From NCBI RefSeq assembly GCF_001984055.1, contig NZ_LYVO01000043.1, forward strand, positions 1 to 57,288: a stretch of 57,288 bases of DNA. Reading direction: 5' to 3'. The stretch is from Variovorax sp. KK3. Lineage in GTDB: Bacteria; Pseudomonadota; Gammaproteobacteria; Burkholderiales; Burkholderiaceae_C. Made by a program: the position numbers and the translations under genes. Below the pieces are notes generated by a model. It ran no database searches. It saw nothing but the letters and a program-made list of their open reading frames with translations, and had not been told where the DNA came from. Below are positions 11,266 to 19,334 of the stretch, in pieces (the stretch's first letter is position 1; every line of letters starts with the position of its first letter).

Positions 11266-12670
11266 GACATCGCCCCACGCGACCACCGAACGTCCGATGC
11301 AGACGGCCGATGCCGTCATCGTCGGCGCCGGCCCGGCAGGGATGGCAGCCGCCATCGCGATGCGCCAGCACGGCGCCAGCGTCGTGCTGCTCGACGAGCA
11401 ACCCGCAGCAGGCGGCCAGATCTACCGCGGCATCACGAACGCCCCGGCCGAGCGCCTGGACGTGCTCGGCCCCGACTACGGTGCCGGCGCCGCGCTGGCC
11501 GGCGAGTTCGCCCGCAGCGGCGCGCGCCACGTCACCGGCGCGGCCGTGTGGCAGGTCACGGCCGAACGGCAAGTGCACTACCTGCAGTCCGGCGGCGTGC
11601 ATTCCATTCAGGCCGAACGTGTGCTCTTGTGCACCGGCGCGATGGAGCGCCCCTTTCCGATTCCGGGCTGGACCTTGCCCGGCGTGCTGACGGCCGGTGC
11701 AGCGCAGATCCTGCTCAAGGGCTCGGGCATGGCGCCGTCGCAGCCCGTGGTGCTGGCCGGCTGCGGTCCCTTGCTCTACCTGCTGGGCTGGCAGTACGTG
11801 CGCGCCGGCGTGCCGATCGCGGCCATCGTCGACACCACCGACGGCGCCGACTACCGTCGCGCCATTCGCCACGCGGGCGGCGCACTGGCCGGCTGGCGCT
11901 ATCTGCAGAAGGGCCTGGCGCTCATGGGCGCGCTCAAGAAGGCCGGCGTGCCCTTCTTCAAGGGCGCCACCGGGCTGCACGTGCTCGGCGACGACAAGGC
12001 GAGCGGCCTCGGCTTCACCAGCGGCGGCACGGCGCGCACGGTGCAGAGCCCGCTGGTGCTGTTGCACCAGGGCGTGGTGCCCAACACGCAGTTCTCGTGG
12101 TCGCTGCGTGCGCGCCACATCTGGGACGACGCGCAGCTCTGCTGGTCGCCCGTCACCGACACCTGGGGCGAACTCGACGTGCCTGGCGTCTTCGTCGCCG
12201 GCGACAGCAGCGGCATCGGCGGCGCCCGCGTCGCGGCCCTGCAAGGCGAGCTCGCAGGCTTGGCGGCAGCGTCGCAGACAGGCAAGCTGCCCGCGCCGAT
12301 GCGCGATCGGCTGGCCGAGCCGCTGCGCGCCGAGATGCGCCAGCACCTCTTCATCCGGCCCTTTCTCGATGCGCTGTATCGCCCGAAGAAGGCCAACCGC
12401 ATTCCGTCGGACGGCACCATCGTCTGCCGCTGCGAAGAGGTCACGGCCGGCGACATCCGCGGCTACGTCGACATCGGCTGCACCGGGCCCAACCAGGCCA
12501 AGAGCTTCGGCCGCTGCGGCATGGGCCCATGCCAGGGCCGGCAGTGCGGCTTGACGGTGACCGAGGTCATCGCCGATGCCCGCGGCGTGACGCCCGAAGA
12601 AACCGGCTACTTCCGCATCCGCCCGCCCATCAAGCCGATCACGCTCGGAGAGCTGGCGCATGAGGCCTGA
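11255..12670 (+). CDS. FAD/NAD(P)-binding oxidoreductase subunit with C-terminal Cys cluster, OoxA/HcnB type
   Basis: A 471-residue subunit of the same oxidase. It begins with the dinucleotide motif VGAGPAGMAAA, has a pyridine-nucleotide-disulphide-oxidoreductase core, and ends with a BFD-like cysteine-rich region (VCRCEE, then FGRCGMGPCQGRQCG). This layout is that of HcnB and of octopine/nopaline oxidase subunit A. The frame is open 45 codons upstream, but MAFETS at 11255, overlapping the small subunit gene by 11 bases, precedes the FAD motif at a normal distance. Its stop overlaps the next gene by 11 bases. Confidence 0.9.
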   Translation: MAFETSPHATTERPMQTADAVIVGAGPAGMAAAIAMRQHGASVVLLDEQPAAGGQIYRGITNAPAERLDVLGPDYGAGAALAGEFARSGARHVTGAAVWQVTAERQVHYLQSGGVHSIQAERVLLCTGAMERPFPIPGWTLPGVLTAGAAQILLKGSGMAPSQPVVLAGCGPLLYLLGWQYVRAGVPIAAIVDTTDGADYRRAIRHAGGALAGWRYLQKGLALMGALKKAGVPFFKGATGLHVLGDDKASGLGFTSGGTARTVQSPLVLLHQGVVPNTQFSWSLRARHIWDDAQLCWSPVTDTWGELDVPGVFVAGDSSGIGGARVAALQGELAGLAAASQTGKLPAPMRDRLAEPLRAEMRQHLFIRPFLDALYRPKKANRIPSDGTIVCRCEEVTAGDIRGYVDIGCTGPNQAKSFGRCGMGPCQGRQCGLTVTEVIADARGVTPEETGYFRIRPPIKPITLGELAHEA

Positions 12671-13805
12671 GCAGGCCGGGCTGCCGCGCGGCAGCGACGT
12701 CATCGTCATCGGCGGCGGATTCCACGGCACGTCGAGCGCCTTCCACCTGGCGCGCGCCGGCGCGAAGGTCACGCTGCTCGAAGCCGAGTACTGCGCGCGG
12801 CATGCCTCGGGCGTCAACGCCGGCGGCGTGCGCACGCTGGGCCGCCACCATGCGGAGATTCCGCTCGCGCGCGCCTCGCTCGACCTGTGGCACCGCTTGC
12901 CCGAGTTGATCGGCGACGACGGCTCCTTCGTCTGCAGCGGGCAACTGCAGATCGCCGAAACGCCGCAGGAACTCGACAAGCTGCGGCGCCGCGTGGCCGA
13001 GCTGAACGCGCTGGGCTTCACGCACGAAGTCATCGTCGACGCGCAGCAGGTGCGCGAGATCGCGCCGCGCCTGGCGCATCACGTCGTCGGCGGCATCTGG
13101 GTCGATGACGACGGCCACGCCGTGCCCTACCGTGCGGTCACGGCCTTTCGCCATGCGGCGCAGCGGCTGGGCGCGCAGTTCCACGAAGCCACGCCGGCAC
13201 GGACCATCGAGCGTGTCGGCAACCAGTGGCGCGTGAGCACGCCGCTCGGCGTTTTCAGCGCGCCATGGCTCGTCAATGCCGCGGGTGCCTGGTCGGGTGA
13301 CTTCGCCGCGCAGGCGGGCGACGCGGTGCCGATGAAGCCCGGCGGGCTCATGCTGATGATCACGCAGCGCGTGCCGCACTTCGTCGATCCGGTGCTCGGC
13401 GCGGCGGGCCGGCCGCTGTCCTTCAAGCAATTCGCCAACGGCACCGTGCTCATCGGCGGTGGCCTGCGCTGCGGCGCGGACATCGTGCGTCGCCACGGCG
13501 AGGTCGACTTCCTCAAGCTCTCGTCGAGCGCGCAGACCGTGACCGACCTGTTCCCGCACCTGGCGGGCATCAACGTCGTGCGCGCCTGGGCCGGCGTCGA
13601 GGCCTTCATGCCCGACGAGATCCCGGTGATCGGCCTGAGCCGGCACGCGCCGCAACTCGTGCATGCCTTCGGCTTCTCGGCCCATGGCTTCGAGCTGGGC
13701 CCCATCGGCGGCAAGATCGTGAGCGAGCTGGTCCTCGAAGGACGGAGTACGCTGCCGATCGCGCCGTTCGCCGTCGACCGGTTCGCGTCGGTCGCCGTGC
13801 ACTGA
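12660..13805 (+). CDS. FAD-dependent oxidoreductase, DadA/sarcosine-oxidase-beta type (second copy)
   Basis: A 381-residue flavoprotein with VIVIGGGFHGTSSAFHLARAG at the N-terminus and the C-terminal WAGVEAFMPDEIPVIG motif of the DAO family. It is a diverged paralog of the product at 9768, so the operon encodes two possible catalytic subunits around one small and one large electron-transfer subunit. It may give the complex a second substrate, act on the product of the first reaction, or be a separate enzyme. It is followed after 65 bases by a RidA-family gene. Confidence 0.88.
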   Translation: MRPEQAGLPRGSDVIVIGGGFHGTSSAFHLARAGAKVTLLEAEYCARHASGVNAGGVRTLGRHHAEIPLARASLDLWHRLPELIGDDGSFVCSGQLQIAETPQELDKLRRRVAELNALGFTHEVIVDAQQVREIAPRLAHHVVGGIWVDDDGHAVPYRAVTAFRHAAQRLGAQFHEATPARTIERVGNQWRVSTPLGVFSAPWLVNAAGAWSGDFAAQAGDAVPMKPGGLMLMITQRVPHFVDPVLGAAGRPLSFKQFANGTVLIGGGLRCGADIVRRHGEVDFLKLSSSAQTVTDLFPHLAGINVVRAWAGVEAFMPDEIPVIGLSRHAPQLVHAFGFSAHGFELGPIGGKIVSELVLEGRSTLPIAPFAVDRFASVAVH

Positions 13806-13870
13806 TTCGGTCTGCTCGCGCCGCGCCGGCGCCCTCCATTTCTTCACCATCCCAAAAGGAGCAACAACCC

Positions 13871-14224
13871 ATGTCCGACATCCAACGCCACGAAAGCAAC
13901 CGCCGCATGTCCCGCATCGTGGTGCACAACGGCATCGTGTACCTCGCGGGCGTCACCGCCGCAGTGCGCGACGGCGACATCTCCGCTCAGACGAAGAGCG
14001 TGCTCGACACCATCGATGCGCGCCTGAAAAGCGTCGGCAGCAGCAAGCAGAAGCTCTTGAGCGCCCAGATCTGGCTCAAGGACATCGAGCGTGACTTCGC
14101 CGCCATGAATGCGGTGTGGGAAGAGTGGACTGCCGCCGACGGCGCACCTGCGCGTGCCACCTGCGAAGCCAAGCTCGCGGCACCCGAGCTGCTGGTTGAA
14201 ATCATCATCACGGCGGCGTTGTAA
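13871..14224 (+). CDS. RidA-family (YjgF/YER057c/UK114) imine deaminase
   Basis: A 117-residue protein that spans the whole family fold. The conserved arginine that binds the imine carboxylate is present (R95 in GAPARATCEA), and the family ending with EIIITAAL is clear. RidA proteins hydrolyse reactive enamines/imines such as those released by amino-acid oxidases, which fits its place at the end of an operon of two C-N oxidases. A purine-rich AAAAGGAGCAAC at 13854-13865 gives a good ribosome-binding site. Confidence 0.93.
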   Translation: MSDIQRHESNRRMSRIVVHNGIVYLAGVTAAVRDGDISAQTKSVLDTIDARLKSVGSSKQKLLSAQIWLKDIERDFAAMNAVWEEWTAADGAPARATCEAKLAAPELLVEIIITAAL

Positions 14225-14260
14225 GTCAGGCGCCATGCGAGGCATGCCGCGGCCCGTGCC

Positions 14261-15169
14261 TCAATCCACCGCCGATTTCTTCTTGCGCGGCAAGCTCGAT
14301 TCCAGCAAATCGACGAAGGCCTGCGCAGCGGGGCCCAGCACGCGCGAGGCCTGCCACACCAGGTGGATCGGGCGGTCCAGCCCTGGCGTGACCACCGGCA
14401 CGAGCGCCACCTTCTTCGCATCGAAGAATTGCACCGCGATGCTCGGAACGACGCTGACGCCGAGCCCCGCGGCAACCAGGCCGGCCACCGTGGGCAGGTG
14501 CTCGACTTCCATGGCGTCTTCCACGGCAATGCCGCGCATCGCGTACTCCAGGTGCTGGCCGATGCTGCCGGTGCGGGCGTAGCGGATCAGGCGCGCGCCT
14601 TCGAGGTCGCGCAGGCCGACGCGCTTGCGCGACGCGAGCCGGTGACCGGCGGGGCAGGCGAGCACGAACGACTCCTGCAGCAGCACACGGTATTGCAGGC
14701 CCGGCATCGTGCCGGCCGCGCTGAGGATCGCGACATCCGCCTGCCGCTCGCGAACCAGTTCGAGGCACCTCGGCGGCAGGTGGTCGAACAGCTCGACGCG
14801 GATGCCGGGGTATCTGGCGCGGAATTGCGCGATCAGCGGCGGCAGCCAGTGGGCCGCGAAAGGCGGCGAGGTCGCGACCGCGACGCGCCCCTTGCCCATG
14901 CTCGCGCGGTCGCGCAGGTCGGCGCCGATCTCGTCGAGCTCGGCCACCACGCGCCGCGCCGAAGCCACCAGGCGTTCGCCGTCGCCCGTCAGGCTGACGC
15001 GGCGCCGGTCGCGGTCGACCAGGCGCAGGCCGACTTCGGCTTCGAGCTTGGCGATCATCTGGCTGAACGCGGACTGCGTGACGTTGCAGCGTTCGGCCGC
15101 CAGCGAGAAGTGCCGCAGCTCGTCGAGCGCGATGAACGCACGAAGCACGCGGGTGGATACGTTGATCAT
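14261..15169 (-). CDS. LysR-family transcriptional regulator
   Basis: A 302-residue LysR protein. The winged helix occupies residues 1-60 (INVSTRVLRAFIALDELRHF, then AAERCNVTQSAFSQMIAKLE), followed by the effector domain. The frame is open for 34 more codons, but MINVSTRV is the family-like N-terminus, so the ATG at 15169 is chosen. It faces the Bug-receptor/amidohydrolase cluster across 93 bases that contain an inverted repeat, and is its likely regulator. It converges on the oxidase operon with 36 bases between stops. Confidence 0.9.
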   Translation of the reverse strand: MINVSTRVLRAFIALDELRHFSLAAERCNVTQSAFSQMIAKLEAEVGLRLVDRDRRRVSLTGDGERLVASARRVVAELDEIGADLRDRASMGKGRVAVATSPPFAAHWLPPLIAQFRARYPGIRVELFDHLPPRCLELVRERQADVAILSAAGTMPGLQYRVLLQESFVLACPAGHRLASRKRVGLRDLEGARLIRYARTGSIGQHLEYAMRGIAVEDAMEVEHLPTVAGLVAAGLGVSVVPSIAVQFFDAKKVALVPVVTPGLDRPIHLVWQASRVLGPAAQAFVDLLESSLPRKKKSAVD

Positions 15170-15193
15170 CTTTGCTACTGACAGGACGCAAAG
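15170..15193. promoter_or_regulatory. Inverted repeat next to LysR start, candidate operator
   Basis: Arms CTTTGC (15170-15175) and GCAAAG (15188-15193) with a 12-base spacer, directly beside the LysR start codon and about 70 bases before the first gene of the divergent cluster. An AT-rich AATTAATTTT follows at 15194-15203. Position suggests autoregulation and activation of the divergent operon. Confidence 0.45.
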
Positions 15194-15262
15194 AATTAAT
15201 TTTACCGACGTGCCTGCGCTGCCTACGATGCGGTCCACAAACAGCGGCAAGGAGCCGAAACA

Positions 15263-16255
15263 ATGAGACACCCGACACGACGCACGCTTCTCGCCGCACT
15301 CGCCACCGCCGTGCTGGCCGCCACGGGGGCGGGGTCCCTCGATGCCCGCGCGCAGTCGTACCCCAGCAAGCCGATCCGCCTGATCGTGCCCTGGCCCGCG
15401 GGCGGCAGCACCGACGTGCTGGGTCGGGCGCTCGGCGTGGAGCTCGGCAAGCAGCTCGGGCAGCCCGTCGTCGTCGACAACCGGGCCGGCGCCGCCGGAA
15501 AGATCGGCACCGCCGTCGCCGCGAAGTCACCCGCGGACGGGTACACCATCTACCTGGGCACCATCGCCAACTTCAGCGTCGCGGCCGCGTGGGAGCCGTC
15601 GCTGCAGTACGACCCCGTCAAGGACTTCGCACCCGTGGCCTACGTGGCCGACTCACCGGCGATGCTGGCGGTCAGCGCCTCGCTGCCCATCCGCAGCATC
15701 CAGGAGTTGCGCGACTACGCCCGCACGTCGGGCCGGCAGTTGTCCTATGCCAGTGCGGGCGAGGGCAGCGGCTACCACCTGATGGCCGAGCTCTTCAAGC
15801 TGCAGGCCCGGCTCGACCTGCTTCACGTGCCCTTTCAGGGAACGCCGCCGGCCGCGACCGCGGTGGCCGCCGGCCAGGTCGACATGACCTTCGACGCGGC
15901 CGGGCTCAAGCCCTTCATCGACTCCGGCAAGCTGCGGCCGATCGCCGTCACGGGCAACGAGCGCTGGGCCTTCGTGCCCGACGCCACCACCTTCGCGTCG
16001 CAAGGCGTGAACAACCTGGAGGGCAACAGCTGGTTCGCCATCTTCGCGCCGACCGGTACGCCAGCCGACGCCATCGACAAGCTCAACGGCGCGATCAACA
16101 AATCGCTTTCATCCCCCGAGATGCTCGCCGTGCTCAAGGCCAACGGCTACATCCCGGTGGGCGGAACGCCGGCTGCGCTGGGCAGCATGGTCGCCAAGGA
16201 CATGGCGAAGTGGAAAGACGTCGTGCACAAGGGCAACCTGCGTGCCGCCAAGTAG
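15263..16255 (+). CDS. Bug-family tripartite tricarboxylate-type periplasmic receptor (first copy)
   Basis: A 330-residue exported receptor. A twin-Arg-containing signal peptide (residues 1 to about 31, ending DARAQS) is followed by the family hallmark YPSKPIRLIVPWPAGGSTD and the later LNGAINKSLSSPEM. Bug proteins bind carboxylates and small aromatic or heterocyclic compounds. No TctA/TctB membrane subunits are present in the window, so it is an orphan receptor, a common situation in Burkholderiales. Start supported by AAGGAG at 15249-15254, nine bases before the ATG. Confidence 0.92.
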   Translation: MRHPTRRTLLAALATAVLAATGAGSLDARAQSYPSKPIRLIVPWPAGGSTDVLGRALGVELGKQLGQPVVVDNRAGAAGKIGTAVAAKSPADGYTIYLGTIANFSVAAAWEPSLQYDPVKDFAPVAYVADSPAMLAVSASLPIRSIQELRDYARTSGRQLSYASAGEGSGYHLMAELFKLQARLDLLHVPFQGTPPAATAVAAGQVDMTFDAAGLKPFIDSGKLRPIAVTGNERWAFVPDATTFASQGVNNLEGNSWFAIFAPTGTPADAIDKLNGAINKSLSSPEMLAVLKANGYIPVGGTPAALGSMVAKDMAKWKDVVHKGNLRAAK

Positions 16256-16277
16256 TTCATCGCATCTTCGAGCCGAC

Positions 16278-17714
16278 GTGAGCGCCCATCGCACCCTGTT
16301 CAAAGGCGCCACCATCCTCACGATGGACGGCAGCGGCGCCGACCTGCCGGTGGGCGACCTGCTCGTCGAAGGCGACCGCATCGCCGCCATCGCGCCGGCA
16401 CTGGCGGTGGACGATGCGGAGCTCGTCGATGCAACGGGCATGGTGATGTGCCCGGGCTTCGTCGACACCCATCGCCATACATGGCAGACCCCGCTGCACG
16501 GCGTGCGAACGGACTGGAACCTGCTCGACTACATGACGTACATCCGCGGCATGTACTGCGTCAGCTACTCGCCCGAAGACGCCGAGCTGGCGAACTGGGT
16601 CGGCGCGCTCGAAGCGCTCGATTCCGGCATCACGACCCTGGTCGACCACTCGCACCTGCAGCTGTCGGAGGCGCACTCGGACGCACTGGCCGCCGGCTTC
16701 CTTCGCTCGGGCATCCGCGGCATCTACTGCTACGGCAGCTATCGCAACCTGGCCTACCAGCCGGGCCAGCCGGCGCAAGACCTGCCCGGCCTGTTGCAGG
16801 ACGTCAACGGCCCGCTCGACGCGTGGCACCAGCGCAATGCCGCGCGCATCCGCGACACGTACTTCGCCGACGATGCGGCACGGGTGCGTTTCGGCATCGC
16901 CACGCGCGAGTTCGAAACGCTGCCAGAATCGGCTTCGATGCTCGAAGAGCTGCGCTGGGCGCGTACCCTGCACCCGGCGCGCATCAGTATCCACGTCGGC
17001 ATGAGCGCACACGAGCCGCTCAACGTCGTGCGTGCGCTGCACGAGGCCGGCGAGATCGCCCCGGACCTGCTGTTCGTCCATGGCAACCATCTGGCCGATG
17101 ACGAGCTGCAGATGATCATCGACGGCGGCGCGTCGATCAGTTCCGCCATCGAGATCGAGATGACCTACGGCGCCTGGCCCGTGGTCGATCGCTTCACCGC
17201 GATGGGCGGCCAGGCCAGCCTCGGCATCGACGCGACCATCGACTTCGGCGGCGACATGTTCGGGCAGATGCGGGCGCTGCTCAACGTGTGGCGGCTGGAG
17301 CGTTCGTTGAAGAACCCACGCAAGATGACGCGCAAGGTCCACCAGAAGAAGGTGCTGGAGATCGCCACTATTCGCGCGGCTGAAGCGATCGGCCTCGGCG
17401 CCATCACGGGCAGCCTCGCGGTCGGCAAGAAGGCCGACCTGCTGCTGCTGCGCACCGATGCCGTGGGCCTCGCCCCCATGTGGGACCCGTACGCCGCGAT
17501 CGTGAGCTACGGGCATTCCAGCCTGGTCGACACGGTGATGGTCGACGGCCGCTTCGTCAAGCGCCATGGCCGGCTGGTCGGCATCGACTGGCCCACGGTT
17601 CGCACGTCGCTGGAGCGATCGAAAGACGACATCCGCCGGCGCTTCTCGCTGATTCCGCAGGAGCCCATTCGCGCCCGCTGGGCGCAGGGCTTCCGCATCG
17701 ACATCACGGACTAG
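16278..17714 (+). CDS. Amidohydrolase-family metal-dependent hydrolase, AtzB/TrzA-like (first copy)
   Basis: A cytoplasmic 478-residue amidohydrolase with the metal-binding motif CPGFVDTHRHTWQT, a catalytic-region His in HVGMSAHE, HGNHL, and a C-terminal composite beta domain (GSLAVGKKADLLLL). The set matches deaminases and dechlorinases acting on triazines, purines and other N-heterocycles. The reading frame is open from a GTG at 16242, inside the receptor gene; the GTG at 16278 is preferred because FKGATILTMDG should be near the N-terminus. Neither codon has a strong ribosome-binding site. The gene shares its length with the paralog at 20998. Confidence 0.85.
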   Translation: MSAHRTLFKGATILTMDGSGADLPVGDLLVEGDRIAAIAPALAVDDAELVDATGMVMCPGFVDTHRHTWQTPLHGVRTDWNLLDYMTYIRGMYCVSYSPEDAELANWVGALEALDSGITTLVDHSHLQLSEAHSDALAAGFLRSGIRGIYCYGSYRNLAYQPGQPAQDLPGLLQDVNGPLDAWHQRNAARIRDTYFADDAARVRFGIATREFETLPESASMLEELRWARTLHPARISIHVGMSAHEPLNVVRALHEAGEIAPDLLFVHGNHLADDELQMIIDGGASISSAIEIEMTYGAWPVVDRFTAMGGQASLGIDATIDFGGDMFGQMRALLNVWRLERSLKNPRKMTRKVHQKKVLEIATIRAAEAIGLGAITGSLAVGKKADLLLLRTDAVGLAPMWDPYAAIVSYGHSSLVDTVMVDGRFVKRHGRLVGIDWPTVRTSLERSKDDIRRRFSLIPQEPIRARWAQGFRIDITD

Positions 17715-17807
17715 CGAGGCAGGCACACCCTGCACGAAACCTTTTCGCCGGCCCTCGCAACGCGAAGGGCGTGGCGCCTGCTGCCCATCATTTTCATGGA
17801 GTCAAGA

Positions 17808-18320
17808 ATGTCCCAGAACGAACTCGCGGCCCTCAGTGCCCGCGTGCAGGCGCTGGAGGACCGCAATGCGATCCTCGACACGCTGATGCAATACGGCCAC
17901 GCGCTCGACTACGGCGACGTCGAGCGCCTGATGGACTGCTTCACCGAGGATGCCGTGCGCGAGACGCGCCGGCCGGACGGCACCGTCAACCGCTGGCAGG
18001 GCGTCGCCGGCACGCGCGAGTTCGCGACCACGCACACCCACGCGCCCGACAAGTACCACAAGCACCTGGTGCTCAACAGCGCGGTCGACCTGCATGGGGA
18101 CACGGCCGATGTCGTGAGCTACATGTTCCGCTTCGATGCGGACGAAGCCGCCGACGGCGGCAAATCCTTCGTCTGGGGAATGGGCCGCTACGTGGACACG
18201 ATGCAGCGCGGCCCCGACGGCCGCTGGCGCATCCGCCTGCGCGTGACCTTCATCGAGGACGACTGGCCGGGCCGCTCGCGGCCCGCCACGGGGCTGGTGA
18301 CGTCGCCGGAGGCCGCATGA
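17808..18320 (+). CDS. NTF2/SnoaL-like domain protein
   Basis: A 170-residue cone-shaped-fold protein. After a short coiled stretch (ALSARVQALEDRNAI) it has LDTLMQYGHALDYGDVERLMDCFTEDAV, the typical SnoaL_4 pattern found also in beta subunits of ring-hydroxylating dioxygenases. It may be an isomerase, dehydratase or hydrolase on a pathway intermediate, or a binding protein. GGAGTC at 17799-17804 supports the ATG at 17808. Its stop overlaps the next start as ATGA. Confidence 0.82.
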   Translation: MSQNELAALSARVQALEDRNAILDTLMQYGHALDYGDVERLMDCFTEDAVRETRRPDGTVNRWQGVAGTREFATTHTHAPDKYHKHLVLNSAVDLHGDTADVVSYMFRFDADEAADGGKSFVWGMGRYVDTMQRGPDGRWRIRLRVTFIEDDWPGRSRPATGLVTSPEAA

Positions 18321-19318
18321 ACCTTCGATCCAAGGCCGGTGCAAAGCTCGCCGCATTCATGCTGTCGTGCATCGCGTGGGCGCTTCCGCAGGCCCATGCG
18401 CAGCAGGCGCCGTTCCCGAGCAAGCCGATCCGCCTGGTGATTCCGTTCCCCGCGGGCGGGCCGACCGACGTTCTCGGCCGTCGCATCGCGCAGTCGCTCG
18501 GAGAGTCGATCGGGCAGCCGGTCATCGTCGACAACAAGCCCGGCGCCAGCGGCACCATCGGCAGCGCGGAGGTCGCCCGGTCGGCACCCGACGGCTACAC
18601 GCTGCTCTTTTCCAACTCCGACGTCTTCATCAACGTCACGGGCGTCGTCAAGAAGATGCCTTACGACCCGATGCACGACTTCGCGCCGGTGTCGCTGCTC
18701 GCGCGCTACGGCGTCGCGATGATGGCGCGGCCCGATTTGCGCACCGCCGCGGGCCTGCCCGACGTGCTGAAAGCCATCAAGGACAACCCCGGCAAGATCA
18801 GCTACGGCTCATGGGGCCCGGCCACCTATCCGCACCTGATCGGCGAGGCGCTCGGCCAGCGCGCCGGCGCGCCGCTGGTGCACGTGCCCTACCGCGGCGC
18901 AGCCCCGGCACTGCAGGACTTGCTGGGCGGCAACATCGACATCGCCTTCCTGGGCACCGCCGTGGCCGCGGGCTATGCACAGAAGGGCCAGGTGAAGCTG
19001 TTGGCCGTGACGGGCGAGCGGCGCGACCCGCTCGCCCCCGACGTGCCCACGTTCGCCGAGCAAGGCATGGCAGACCCGCTGGTTCGCATGTCGCCCTGGA
19101 TTGGCATCGCCGCCCCCGCCAAGACGCCCGATGCCGTCGTGCGAAAGCTGCAGCAGGCCTTGGTCGGCGCACTGGCCACCGCGGAGGTGCGCCGCACGCT
19201 GCGCGACCTGAGCATGGAATCCGTCGGCTCCACGCCGGAGGAGTTCGGCACGCAACTGCGCAAGGACTTCCCGCTGATGACCAGCCTGATCCGCGCGGCC
19301 GGCGTCGTGCCGGAGTAG
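18317..19318 (+). CDS. Bug-family tripartite tricarboxylate-type periplasmic receptor (second copy)
   Basis: A 333-residue receptor with a signal peptide (MNLRSKAGAKLAAFMLSC to about residue 31, QAHAQQ) and the family motif FPSKPIRLVIPFPAGGPTDV. The frame runs back to 17480, but ATG at 18317 overlaps the NTF2-like stop and begins a proper signal peptide. It is a paralog of the receptor at 15263. Two receptors in one cluster suggest two related substrates or a high- and low-affinity pair; no membrane subunits accompany them. Confidence 0.92.
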   Translation: MNLRSKAGAKLAAFMLSCIAWALPQAHAQQAPFPSKPIRLVIPFPAGGPTDVLGRRIAQSLGESIGQPVIVDNKPGASGTIGSAEVARSAPDGYTLLFSNSDVFINVTGVVKKMPYDPMHDFAPVSLLARYGVAMMARPDLRTAAGLPDVLKAIKDNPGKISYGSWGPATYPHLIGEALGQRAGAPLVHVPYRGAAPALQDLLGGNIDIAFLGTAVAAGYAQKGQVKLLAVTGERRDPLAPDVPTFAEQGMADPLVRMSPWIGIAAPAKTPDAVVRKLQQALVGALATAEVRRTLRDLSMESVGSTPEEFGTQLRKDFPLMTSLIRAAGVVPE

Positions 19319-19334
19319 GGCGGCGACGCGCGGC

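Noticed and set aside
9768..13805. Hydrogen cyanide synthase HcnABC
   Set aside because: The subunits resemble HcnABC in layout, but gene order is different, two DadA-like subunits are present and the operon carries an importer and RidA, which points to amine or opine catabolism.
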